Assembly (NCBI GenBank): GCA_900553025.1 | Contig: USBT01000057.1 | Location: 1 to 5,944 of the forward strand | Source of the DNA: an uncultured Eubacteriales bacterium | GTDB taxonomy: Bacteria > Bacillota > Clostridia > Peptostreptococcales > Anaerovoracaceae | Length of the DNA stretch: 5,944 nt | Direction of reading: 5' to 3' | In this document: one piece after another, positions 1 to 5,533 of the stretch | Numbering within the stretch: position 1 is the first letter of the stretch | Layout of the letters: every line of letters begins with the position of its first letter | Notes under the pieces: model-generated | Told to the model about the DNA's origin: nothing | Databases searched by the model: none | The model's input: only the letters and a program-made list of their open reading frames with translations | Position numbers and translations under genes: made by a program

Positions 1-1053
1 TTCTCTATCTTTTTTAATTACTTTTAGAAGCTCCTCAAGCAGAGATTCTTCCTCAACGATTTTGATTACTTCTCCCTTGGAAAAAATTATCCCCTTGCCA
101 TCACCGCCTGCAAGACCGTAATCTGCCTCCTTTGCTTCTCCCGGGCCATTCACCACACAGCCCATTACAGCAACAGTTATCGGATCATTTATGCCTTCTT
201 TCTCAAGAGCATATTCGACATCATTTGCAAGTTTCTCAAGATTTATTTTGGTTCTACCGCAGGTCGGACAGGAAACTAGATTCACTCTATCCTTCCTTAG
301 TCCTATCGAGTACAAAATATCTTTCGCAAAACGGACTTCTTCTATTGGATCTGCCGTAAGCGACACCCTCATGGTGTCACCAACGCCTGACAAAATAAGG
401 GACCCGAGTCCTACTGCAGATTTGAGTTTGCCTGATTCGACTGTTCCAGACTCCGTAATGCCTATATGTATGGGATGATCTGTCATTGCAGCTACTAGCT
501 TATGTGCCTCATAATTCATCCTGACATCAGATGATTTAAGAGATACAACCAAGTTATCATAGCCCATGTCCTCTATAAGATGTAGGTTACGAAGAGCACT
601 GTCTGCAAGTCCTTCTGCATCTACACAGCCTCTCTTTGCTATTATATCTTTTTCTAGAGATCCGGAATTTACTCCAACCCTAATAGGGATTTGTCTTTTT
701 CGAGCCGCCTTTACGACTTTTTCCAAATTTTCTTTTGAACCAATATTCCCAGGATTAATTCGTATCTTATCTGCTCCCTGTCTAATGGCTTCAATCGCCA
801 GTCTGTAATCAAAATGTATATCGGCAACCATTGGAATATCAATTTTTCTTTTGACTCTTCCAAATATCTCAGCCGCCTCCATGCTCGGCACGGCAAGTCG
901 TATTATCTGACAACCCTCATGGCTTAGCTCTTCAATCTGCTTTGTCAACGCCACTTCATCCAACGGGTTCACATTTGTCATCGACTGTATAGCAATCGGA
1001 TTTTCACCACCGATTAAGACATCTCCTATTTTTACGACTTTCTTACTGTTCAT
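1..1053 (-). CDS. ispG: 4-hydroxy-3-methylbut-2-enyl diphosphate synthase, 3' end just outside window
   Basis: IspG (GcpE) is a [4Fe-4S] enzyme that reductively opens the cyclic diphosphate MEcPP to HMBPP, the penultimate MEP-pathway step; electrons come from flavodoxin or ferredoxin. The frame is open to the left edge, giving 351 residues with no stop. This is about the full size of the compact bacterial form, so only a short tail is missing. The N-terminal TIM-barrel part includes NPIAIQSMTN (18-27), VADIHFDYRLA (76-86), KIRINPGNIG (96-105) and GVNSGSLE (127-134). The cluster-binding cysteines are C262 and C265 in SCPTCGR (261-267) and C299 in MGCVVNGPGE (297-306), whose E306 is the conserved catalytic glutamate. 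The ATG at 1053 overlaps the rseP stop as ATGA; a modest TAGGT lies about 8 nt upstream, so translation probably depends partly on coupling. This is the bacterial two-domain form without the plant-type insert domain. Confidence 0.97.
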   Translation of the reverse strand, partial: MNSKKVVKIGDVLIGGENPIAIQSMTNVNPLDEVALTKQIEELSHEGCQIIRLAVPSMEAAEIFGRVKRKIDIPMVADIHFDYRLAIEAIRQGADKIRINPGNIGSKENLEKVVKAARKRQIPIRVGVNSGSLEKDIIAKRGCVDAEGLADSALRNLHLIEDMGYDNLVVSLKSSDVRMNYEAHKLVAAMTDHPIHIGITESGTVESGKLKSAVGLGSLILSGVGDTMRVSLTADPIEEVRFAKDILYSIGLRKDRVNLVSCPTCGRTKINLEKLANDVEYALEKEGINDPITVAVMGCVVNGPGEAKEADYGLAGGDGKGIIFSKGEVIKIVEEESLLEELLKVIKKDRE

Positions 1054-2039
1054 ATCAGTTTACCTACATCATTTATTGTTACAATTACTGCTAGAATTAG
1101 CAAAAGTCCCATACCGACCGCATGGATTATGCCCTCTGTTCTATCGCTTATCATCTTGCCTGTAATTGATCTGATAAACACAAAAATAATTCTTCCGCCA
1201 TCAAGTGCTGGTAGCGGCAAAAGATTAATAATGGCGAGGTTAAGACTCACAAGCGCGACAAAGGCAGCTACATACTGTATTCCCAGTTTGCTTGTTTGAC
1301 CAACCATAGACACCATGCCCACAGGTCCTGCAATATCCTTTGTTGAAATACCTCCGGTAATCAGCCCCTTAAAGGCAACCAACATAGACTTTCCCATATC
1401 GTATGTTGCAAAGGTTCCGCCTTCGATTGCTTTACCAGGATCTCTTGTGAGCCGGCTCGATATGCCTATTATGTTTTGCCCCTCAAGTTTCTCCGGTTGA
1501 ATTTCAAATTGATGCTTTTTGTTTTCACGCAAAACTTCGACGGACAACTTGTCATCTGAAGACTTTATTTCCTCGACTACCTTATTCCAATCATCGGTCT
1601 TCTCTCCATTGATTGATACGATTTGATCCCCAGACAAAATACCTGCTTTTGCGGCTGGACTATCAACTTTGACGTTATCTATTGTAGTAGAAGCTGTGCC
1701 ATATGAAAATGCTAATATAACGAGTATCAGCCATGCAGTGATTATATTCATCATTGCACCTGCTATGAGTACGGCTATTTTTGAAAGAGGAGATTTATTA
1801 TTGAAAGCCCTAGGGTTATCGCTTTCTTCATTCTCACCCTCCATAGCACAAAAGCCCCCAATTGGCAGAAGTCTAACAGAGTACAGCGTTTCGCCTTTTT
1901 GTTTATTCCAAAGCTTAGGTCCCATACCTATAGAAAACTCATTAACTTGGACTCCGACAGCTTTTGCAACGGCAAAATGTCCAAATTCATGAGGTATTAT
2001 CATCATTAAAAAAAGTAATATAGCATAGATTGCTACCAT
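1050..2039 (-). CDS. rseP: Site-2 family intramembrane zinc metalloprotease (RseP/RasP)
   Basis: This is an M50 protease that cuts transmembrane substrates within the membrane. Known relatives cleave anti-sigma factors (RseA in E. coli, RsiW in Bacillus) and signal-peptide remnants; the substrate here is unknown. The first membrane helix carries the zinc-binding HEFGH (H17, E18, H21). Further hydrophobic segments lie at about 87-112, 254-277 and 304-324, and the third zinc ligand is D280 in the LPALDGGR motif (276-283). One PDZ domain occupies about 118-182. The conserved GPVGM is at 238-242. At 329 residues with one PDZ domain it is shorter than E. coli RseP (about 450, two PDZ domains) and resembles the compact clostridial form. 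A proline (P16) directly precedes the first zinc histidine, where many relatives have a hydrophobic residue. The ATG at 2039 overlaps the dxr end by 7 nt, and its TGA overlaps the ispG ATG by 4 nt, so it is embedded between two MEP-pathway genes. Confidence 0.95.
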   Translation of the reverse strand: MVAIYAILLFLMMIIPHEFGHFAVAKAVGVQVNEFSIGMGPKLWNKQKGETLYSVRLLPIGGFCAMEGENEESDNPRAFNNKSPLSKIAVLIAGAMMNIITAWLILVILAFSYGTASTTIDNVKVDSPAAKAGILSGDQIVSINGEKTDDWNKVVEEIKSSDDKLSVEVLRENKKHQFEIQPEKLEGQNIIGISSRLTRDPGKAIEGGTFATYDMGKSMLVAFKGLITGGISTKDIAGPVGMVSMVGQTSKLGIQYVAAFVALVSLNLAIINLLPLPALDGGRIIFVFIRSITGKMISDRTEGIIHAVGMGLLLILAVIVTINDVGKLI

Positions 2040-3223
2040 AGTCCTCTCCTAATTTTTTCCTTTACTTCTCTGTCCATTTCTTTAATTTCATCAATTGACT
2101 GCAGCTCCACAGGTTGATGTTTTTCTAAAAATGATTCGAGATTATTCTGTATATCTATAAATTGAATCTTTTCATTTAAGAATAGATCAACAAGTGCTTC
2201 GTTTGCAGAGTTTAAAACTGCAGGATAACTCTTGCCTTCTTCTAGAGCTGCGTAAGCAAATGCCAAGCACTTGAAGGTTGACATATCTGGCTTTTCAAAT
2301 GTTAAATTTCCAATTTCAAATAGGTCTGTGAATTTCATATTATTATCGAGTTTGTCCTCTGAGCCATTGCTGCTTGCAGATATGATGTTCTTTCGCTCGC
2401 CATAGTTAATTGCATATGAGATTGGCACTCTCATATCAGGCATTCCCATTTGAGCAATTATAGACCCATCTATAAATTCAACCGCAGAATGAATAATGCT
2501 TTGAGGATGTACGTGCACATCTATCTTATTAAAATCAACGTCAAAGAGCCACTTGGCTTCTATGACTTCAAGGCCTTTATTCATCATGGTTGCAGAGTCT
2601 ACTGTTATCTTTTTGCCCATTGACCAATTTGGATGGTTCAGGGCATCTTGGAGCGTCACATTTCGCAGTTCCTCGATACTATAGCCTCTAAATGGTCCAC
2701 CTGAGGCTGTCAAAATTATCCTTCTTATCACATTCTCTGAGGTGTTTGGATTCCTATATGTATTAAGACATTGATATATCGCGCTGTGCTCACTGTCTAC
2801 AGGAAGAATCTCAATACCCTTATCGCGTGCGGCTTCCATAATAATTTTACCGCCAGCTACTAACGTTTCCTTGTTTGCAAGAGCAATGTCTTTTCCAGAT
2901 AAAATCGCCTTATATGTTGGTTCAAGACCGACCATTCCCATTATTCCATTGAGCAATAGGTCAGCATCACACTCGGCTACGGCATTAAGCCCTTCTTTTC
3001 CCCATAACACTTCGAGGCTTGAATATTTTGTTGATAATGCCTTAGCATCTTCCTCTCTCTCCACAGAAACTATATTTGGCTTAAAACGCTCAATCTGCTC
3101 AGATAGAAGTTCAATATTTCTGCCGCACGCAATTGCAACAACATCTATTTCATCACTATTGATAATGTCAAGAGCTTGACGACCTATGGAACCTGTTGAC
3201 CCGAGAATTGAAATTTTTTTCAC
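2033..3223 (-). CDS. dxr: 1-deoxy-D-xylulose 5-phosphate reductoisomerase
   Basis: Dxr (IspC) rearranges and reduces DXP to 2-C-methyl-D-erythritol 4-phosphate with NADPH, the committed step of the MEP isoprenoid pathway and the target of fosmidomycin. The 396 residues match the family (about 380-400). Visible features in order are the NADPH-binding GSTGSIG (8-14), ALANKETLV (114-122), the metal ligands in PVDSEHSAIYQ (141-151: D143, E145) and E219 in MMNKGLE (213-219), the flexible substrate loop around HPNWSMGKK (197-205), HPQSIIHS (239-246), and the C-terminal helical domain with LNSANEALV (337-345). Compared with E. coli there is a polar stretch of roughly a dozen extra residues at about 282-296. 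The start is GTG; the first ATG would remove the nucleotide-binding fold. Its last codons overlap the rseP start by 7 nt. Together with ispG two genes on, it supplies IPP used by UppS. Sure identification. Confidence 0.98.
   Translation of the reverse strand: MKKISILGSTGSIGRQALDIINSDEIDVVAIACGRNIELLSEQIERFKPNIVSVEREEDAKALSTKYSSLEVLWGKEGLNAVAECDADLLLNGIMGMVGLEPTYKAILSGKDIALANKETLVAGGKIIMEAARDKGIEILPVDSEHSAIYQCLNTYRNPNTSENVIRRIILTASGGPFRGYSIEELRNVTLQDALNHPNWSMGKKITVDSATMMNKGLEVIEAKWLFDVDFNKIDVHVHPQSIIHSAVEFIDGSIIAQMGMPDMRVPISYAINYGERKNIISASSNGSEDKLDNNMKFTDLFEIGNLTFEKPDMSTFKCLAFAYAALEEGKSYPAVLNSANEALVDLFLNEKIQFIDIQNNLESFLEKHQPVELQSIDEIKEMDREVKEKIRRGLW
2043..2050 (-). promoter_or_regulatory. Ribosome binding site of rseP, inside the dxr C-terminus
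   Basis: AGGAGAGG on the minus strand encodes R392, R393 and part of G394 of Dxr. Its AGGAG core lies 6 nt before the rseP ATG at 2039. Because the site is within dxr and the genes overlap, rseP translation is likely coupled to dxr. Confidence 0.8.
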
Positions 3224-3229
3224 TTATAA

Positions 3230-3235
3230 CCACCT
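3230..3235 (-). promoter_or_regulatory. Ribosome binding site of dxr
   Basis: AGGTGG on the minus strand, 6 nt before the GTG at 3223. It supports the GTG start, which also yields the expected KKISILGSTGSIG N-terminus. Confidence 0.75.
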
Positions 3236-3254
3236 ACGTCCTTAGTATTGTAAA

Positions 3255-3260
3255 ATTATA
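3255..3260 (-). promoter_or_regulatory. Possible -10 box of an internal promoter before dxr
   Basis: A perfect TATAAT lies on the minus strand in the AT-rich 56-nt cdsA-dxr gap, about 32 nt before the GTG start, leaving room for a short leader that includes the ribosome binding site. The hexamer 17 nt upstream (3278-3283, GTAATA) matches TTGACA at only three of six positions. In so AT-rich a gap the match could be chance. Confidence 0.25.
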
Positions 3261-3279
3261 CTTATTTTATTTCGCTATA

Positions 3280-4068
3280 TTACATTATAAAGTGTACATA
3301 AAAGTGCACATAGTAGAAAACAGCAGGTGCAACGAAAAGCACACTATCAAATCTATCCATTATGCCGCCGTGTCCAGGGATTAGATTTCCATAATCTTTG
3401 ATACCCATCTTCCGCTTGAATGCAGATGCTGTCAAATCGCCTGCCATAGATATCGGGCTGCATATTATCCCCAGAATTATACAATGAATCAACATATCGG
3501 GCATAACCAATAATCCAAAAATCGTTGAGCAAAATGCACTTCCTACTACACCACCAACTGCCCCCTCAATTGTTTTCTTAGGGCTGAGCACGGGTGCTAG
3601 CTTGTGTTTCCCGAAAAAGTATCCGGTAAAATACGCGAAAATATCCGAACCAAATGCAGTGATGAAAATAATCCAAACTATATTGTGCATTGTAATATCG
3701 ACTAAAAATACATGATATGCAAAAAACACTACGTACATAATGCCTGTAATCGTAGCCATAGAGTCAGCCATTTCTCGTTCTTCAATCTTAAACATGTATA
3801 TGAGCGAAATTATAACAAAGAAAGCCAGCCACAACATAATAAAACCAGCTCTTTCTGGTGCAACGCAGCCAATTGCTGCAAGTGAGATAGCTGCAATTCT
3901 GCCGATAAAGTGACAAGGTTTGATGCCCACATTTTCAAACCCATTGTAAAATTCCTTAACGCCAAGCATGCCAACCAAAATAGACGCAGCCAAAATAAAA
4001 TAGCCTCCCAAATAAACTAATATCAGCAATGGAACCATTATCAATCCCGAAATAACTCTAGTTTTCAA
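3280..4068 (-). CDS. cdsA: Phosphatidate cytidylyltransferase (CDP-diglyceride synthase)
   Basis: CdsA is an integral membrane enzyme that joins phosphatidic acid and CTP into CDP-diacylglycerol, the branch-point precursor of phosphatidylglycerol, cardiolipin and related lipids. The 262-residue product is within family size (about 260-285). Several hydrophobic segments are visible, for example about 7-36, 57-68, 76-92, 107-123, 128-152 and 170-189. Functional motifs are GSDIFAYFTGYFFGK (140-154), SPKKTIEG (162-169), MAGD (208-211), and a complete match to the family signature from S215 to D241, with K218-R219, K224-D225, PGHGG (231-235), D238 and D241. The start is TTG at 4068; the first in-frame ATG (codon 11) would fall inside the first membrane helix and lacks a ribosome binding site, while MKTRVISG is a typical CdsA N-terminus. 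The C-terminus ends with a duplicated YVHF unit. It lies 2 nt after uppS and 56 nt before dxr. Confidence 0.97.
   Translation of the reverse strand: MKTRVISGLIMVPLLILVYLGGYFILAASILVGMLGVKEFYNGFENVGIKPCHFIGRIAAISLAAIGCVAPERAGFIMLWLAFFVIISLIYMFKIEEREMADSMATITGIMYVVFFAYHVFLVDITMHNIVWIIFITAFGSDIFAYFTGYFFGKHKLAPVLSPKKTIEGAVGGVVGSAFCSTIFGLLVMPDMLIHCIILGIICSPISMAGDLTASAFKRKMGIKDYGNLIPGHGGIMDRFDSVLFVAPAVFYYVHFYVHFIM
3289..3312 (-). repeat. 12-bp tandem duplication at the cdsA 3' end
   Basis: Two adjacent 12-base units (3289-3300 and 3301-3312) differ at one position only (T at 3295, C at 3307). In the cdsA frame they encode YVHF twice, residues 253-260, just before the final IM. This looks like a recent slippage duplication at a tolerant C-terminus. 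Confidence 0.7.
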
Positions 4069-4070
4069 AC

Positions 4071-4862
4071 CTATCTTCCTCCAAATCGTCTATCCCTACG
4101 AGCATACTCCTCAAGTATTCTCCAAAATTCCTCACGCGTAAAGTCGGGCCACAAAACAGGTGTAAATGCAAACTCACTATATGCAGCCTGCCATAGCAAG
4201 AAATTTGAAAGTCTTTCTTCTCCGCTAGTTCTTATAATTAAATCAGGATCAGGTATATTTCCGTTCTCCTCTCCTGTATATAGATATTTAGAGAAATTAT
4301 CCTCCGTTATTAAGTTTTCCAACACATAATTTAAATTTTTATCTGATAATTCTCTCATGGTAATATTTTCAGAATCACAAAAATCACCTGTCATCTTAAG
4401 TGCTTCTTTAAAAATATTTTGAGTTGCTCTAATCATCTCAGCTCTGCTACCGTAGTTAATCGCAATATTCAAAGTCAAACCTGTATTATTCTTGGTAGTT
4501 TCAATAGTTTCAAGAAGCTTATCAAGTGCCGGCTTTGGAATCCGTTCAAATTCACCGATTGTATTTACCTTAACATTGTTTCTGTGAAGTTCTTTAAGCT
4601 CACTCTCAACATACTTAACAAGAAGTTTAAAAATTCCACTAACCTCTTCATTGCTTCTCTTCCAATTTTCTGTTGAGAATGCATATACTGTCATGTATTT
4701 GATTCCCCAATCGGACGCTGCCCTTGTAGCTGTAATCATAGACTTCATTCCAGCATTATGTCCTGCCAAGCGTGGAAGACCTTTTTTCTTAGCCCACCTT
4801 CCGTTGCCATCCATAATGATTGCAACGTGTGTAGGCATATTTACTTCAGTTAAATTTTCCAT
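4071..4862 (-). CDS. uppS: Undecaprenyl diphosphate synthase (cis-prenyltransferase)
   Basis: UppS adds eight isopentenyl units in cis to farnesyl diphosphate, giving the C55 carrier lipid precursor for peptidoglycan and other wall polymers; it works at the cytoplasmic membrane face. The signature motifs are all present: HVAIIMDGNGRWAK (12-25) with catalytic D18 (E. coli D26), FSTENWKR (62-69) with N66 and R69, NIAINYGSRAE (132-142), and DPDLIIRTSGEERLSNFLLW (205-224) with R211 and the metal-ligand glutamate E230. The C-terminus ends in the family RRFGG motif. At 263 residues it is somewhat longer than usual (about 230-255): compared with the E. coli numbering there is a net insertion of about 25 residues between the NYGSRAE and DPDLIIRTSGE motifs. 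The ATG at 4862 has AAGGAA (4874-4879) 11 nt upstream; the alternative ATG at codon 9 has no such site. The stop lies 2 nt before cdsA, so the two are likely coupled. Confidence 0.98.
   Translation of the reverse strand: MENLTEVNMPTHVAIIMDGNGRWAKKKGLPRLAGHNAGMKSMITATRAASDWGIKYMTVYAFSTENWKRSNEEVSGIFKLLVKYVESELKELHRNNVKVNTIGEFERIPKPALDKLLETIETTKNNTGLTLNIAINYGSRAEMIRATQNIFKEALKMTGDFCDSENITMRELSDKNLNYVLENLITEDNFSKYLYTGEENGNIPDPDLIIRTSGEERLSNFLLWQAAYSEFAFTPVLWPDFTREEFWRILEEYARRDRRFGGR
4077..4082 (-). promoter_or_regulatory. Ribosome binding site of cdsA, inside the uppS C-terminus
   Basis: GGAGGA on the minus strand encodes G261 and G262 of the conserved UppS RRFGG end and also serves as the Shine-Dalgarno site for cdsA. 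The GGAGG core lies 9 nt before the TTG at 4068. It is the main reason for choosing that non-ATG start. Confidence 0.8.
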
Positions 4863-4866
4863 ATAA

Positions 4867-4896
4867 ATAATATTTCCTTAAATGTTATATTGTCAA
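4867..4896 (-). promoter_or_regulatory. Possible sigma-A type promoter before uppS
   Basis: On the minus strand a perfect TTGACA (4891-4896) is followed after 18 nt by TATTAT (4867-4872), a plausible -35/-10 pair sitting just downstream of the frr hairpin. The difficulty is geometry: the -10 ends only 4 nt before the uppS ATG, so a transcript would start at or about the start codon and lack the AAGGAA ribosome binding site that lies in the spacer. It may therefore be a chance AT-rich match, a leaderless start, or a promoter that serves cdsA and later genes rather than uppS. Confidence 0.25.
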
Positions 4897-4905
4897 ACTT
4901 AGCCT

Positions 4906-4944
4906 CTTAAACGAATATGGCTGGCAAGCAGCCATATTTTTAAA
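4906..4944 (-). terminator. Hairpin after frr: possible attenuator, processing or stability element
   Basis: A perfect 10-bp inverted repeat occupies 4914-4923 and 4929-4938 (AATATGGCTG and CAGCCATATT on the plus strand) with a 5-nt loop. On the minus strand the helix can continue past a 2-nt bulge (4912-4913) with five A/T pairs and one G-U pair, taking in the frr stop codon at 4940-4942. In the direction of transcription only a short CGTTT follows the core, so it is a weak candidate for an intrinsic terminator; the better T run (4937-4941) is on the plus strand, where no gene is read. It may partly separate pyrH-frr from uppS onward, or act as an RNA end or stability element. The structure is clear; the function is inferred. 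Confidence 0.45.
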
Positions 4945-5494
4945 CTTCCATAATATCTTTTTCTTTTTCAGCTACGACATCATCTATGTCCTTAACTGCT
5001 TTATCTATACTCTTCTGAACCTTATCAAGATCTGACTTAAATTCATCCTCTGAGATTTCTCCATTTTTTTCGCTCTTCTTTAAAGCATCATTTGCCTCTC
5101 TTCTCAAATTACGAATTGCAATCTTTGAATCTTCACCCATCTTTTTAACTGTTTTTACAAGTTCTTTCCTGCGTTCCTCAGTCAAAGGTGGAATTGAAAG
5201 TCTTACAACCTTTCCGTCGTTAACAGGGGCTATGCCAAGGTCAGCAAGATTAATAGCTTTTTCGATATCTCCAATTGATTTTGGATCAAACGGTGTTATC
5301 ATAATCGTCCTCGGATCAGGAACGGAAATATTAGATAAATTTTTCAAAGGATTTGGTGAGCCATAGTAGTCAACCATCACCTTATCAAGTAGAGCGGGAT
5401 TTGCTCTTCCTGCCCTTACTGTCTTTAAATCCGACTTTAAAACATCTATAGTTTTAGATATTCTTTCTTCCATTGTCTTATGCGAATGACTCAT
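4940..5494 (-). CDS. frr: Ribosome recycling factor
   Basis: RRF acts with EF-G (and IF3) to split the post-termination ribosome so that it can be reused. The protein has 184 residues against about 185 for the family, so it is full length. The family landmarks are in order: VRAGRANPALLD (26-37) in the first long helix, YYGSPNPL (43-50), the domain II strands with SVPDPRTIMITPFDP (57-71), the IPPLTEERRK hinge (101-110), and RNLRREAND (128-136), in which R131 aligns with the essential Arg132 of the E. coli protein. The charged C-terminal helix of domain I ends at KEKDIMEV. The ATG at 5494 is preceded by a near-ideal AGGAGGA (5501-5507) with 6-nt spacing, which settles the start. It lies 39 nt after pyrH and is probably cotranscribed with it. 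A hairpin begins next to the TAA stop. Nothing in the protein is unusual. Confidence 0.98.
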   Translation of the reverse strand: MSHSHKTMEERISKTIDVLKSDLKTVRAGRANPALLDKVMVDYYGSPNPLKNLSNISVPDPRTIMITPFDPKSIGDIEKAINLADLGIAPVNDGKVVRLSIPPLTEERRKELVKTVKKMGEDSKIAIRNLRREANDALKKSEKNGEISEDEFKSDLDKVQKSIDKAVKDIDDVVAEKEKDIMEV

Positions 5495-5500
5495 CTTTCT

Positions 5501-5507
5501 TCCTCCT
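5501..5507 (-). promoter_or_regulatory. Ribosome binding site of frr
   Basis: AGGAGGA on the minus strand, 6 nt before the ATG at 5494. It is the strongest Shine-Dalgarno match in the window, in keeping with the high translation expected for a ribosome recycling factor. It fixes M1 over the internal Met at codon 8. Confidence 0.85.
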
Positions 5508-5533
5508 ACATTTTAATATTTTTCAACGAATAT

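Noticed and set aside
191..478. Plus-strand open frame of 95 codons opposite ispG
   Set aside because: It lies wholly antisense to clearly conserved ispG codons, has no ribosome binding site I can see and no recognisable protein features.
711..896. Minus-strand open frame of 61 codons within ispG
   Set aside because: It is in a different frame from ispG, which reads through the same bases with full family conservation.
1669..1992. Plus-strand open frame of 107 codons opposite rseP
   Set aside because: Antisense shadow of the rseP membrane and active-site region; its hydrophobic runs are a by-product of the complementary codons.
2871..3179. Plus-strand open frame of 102 codons opposite the dxr N-terminal half
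   Set aside because: Fully within a conserved gene on the other strand, with no start signal and no family likeness.
4914..4941. Classical rho-independent terminator for a plus-strand transcript
   Set aside because: The T run is on the right side for the plus strand, but no plus-strand gene leads into it; kept only as a possible antisense terminator.
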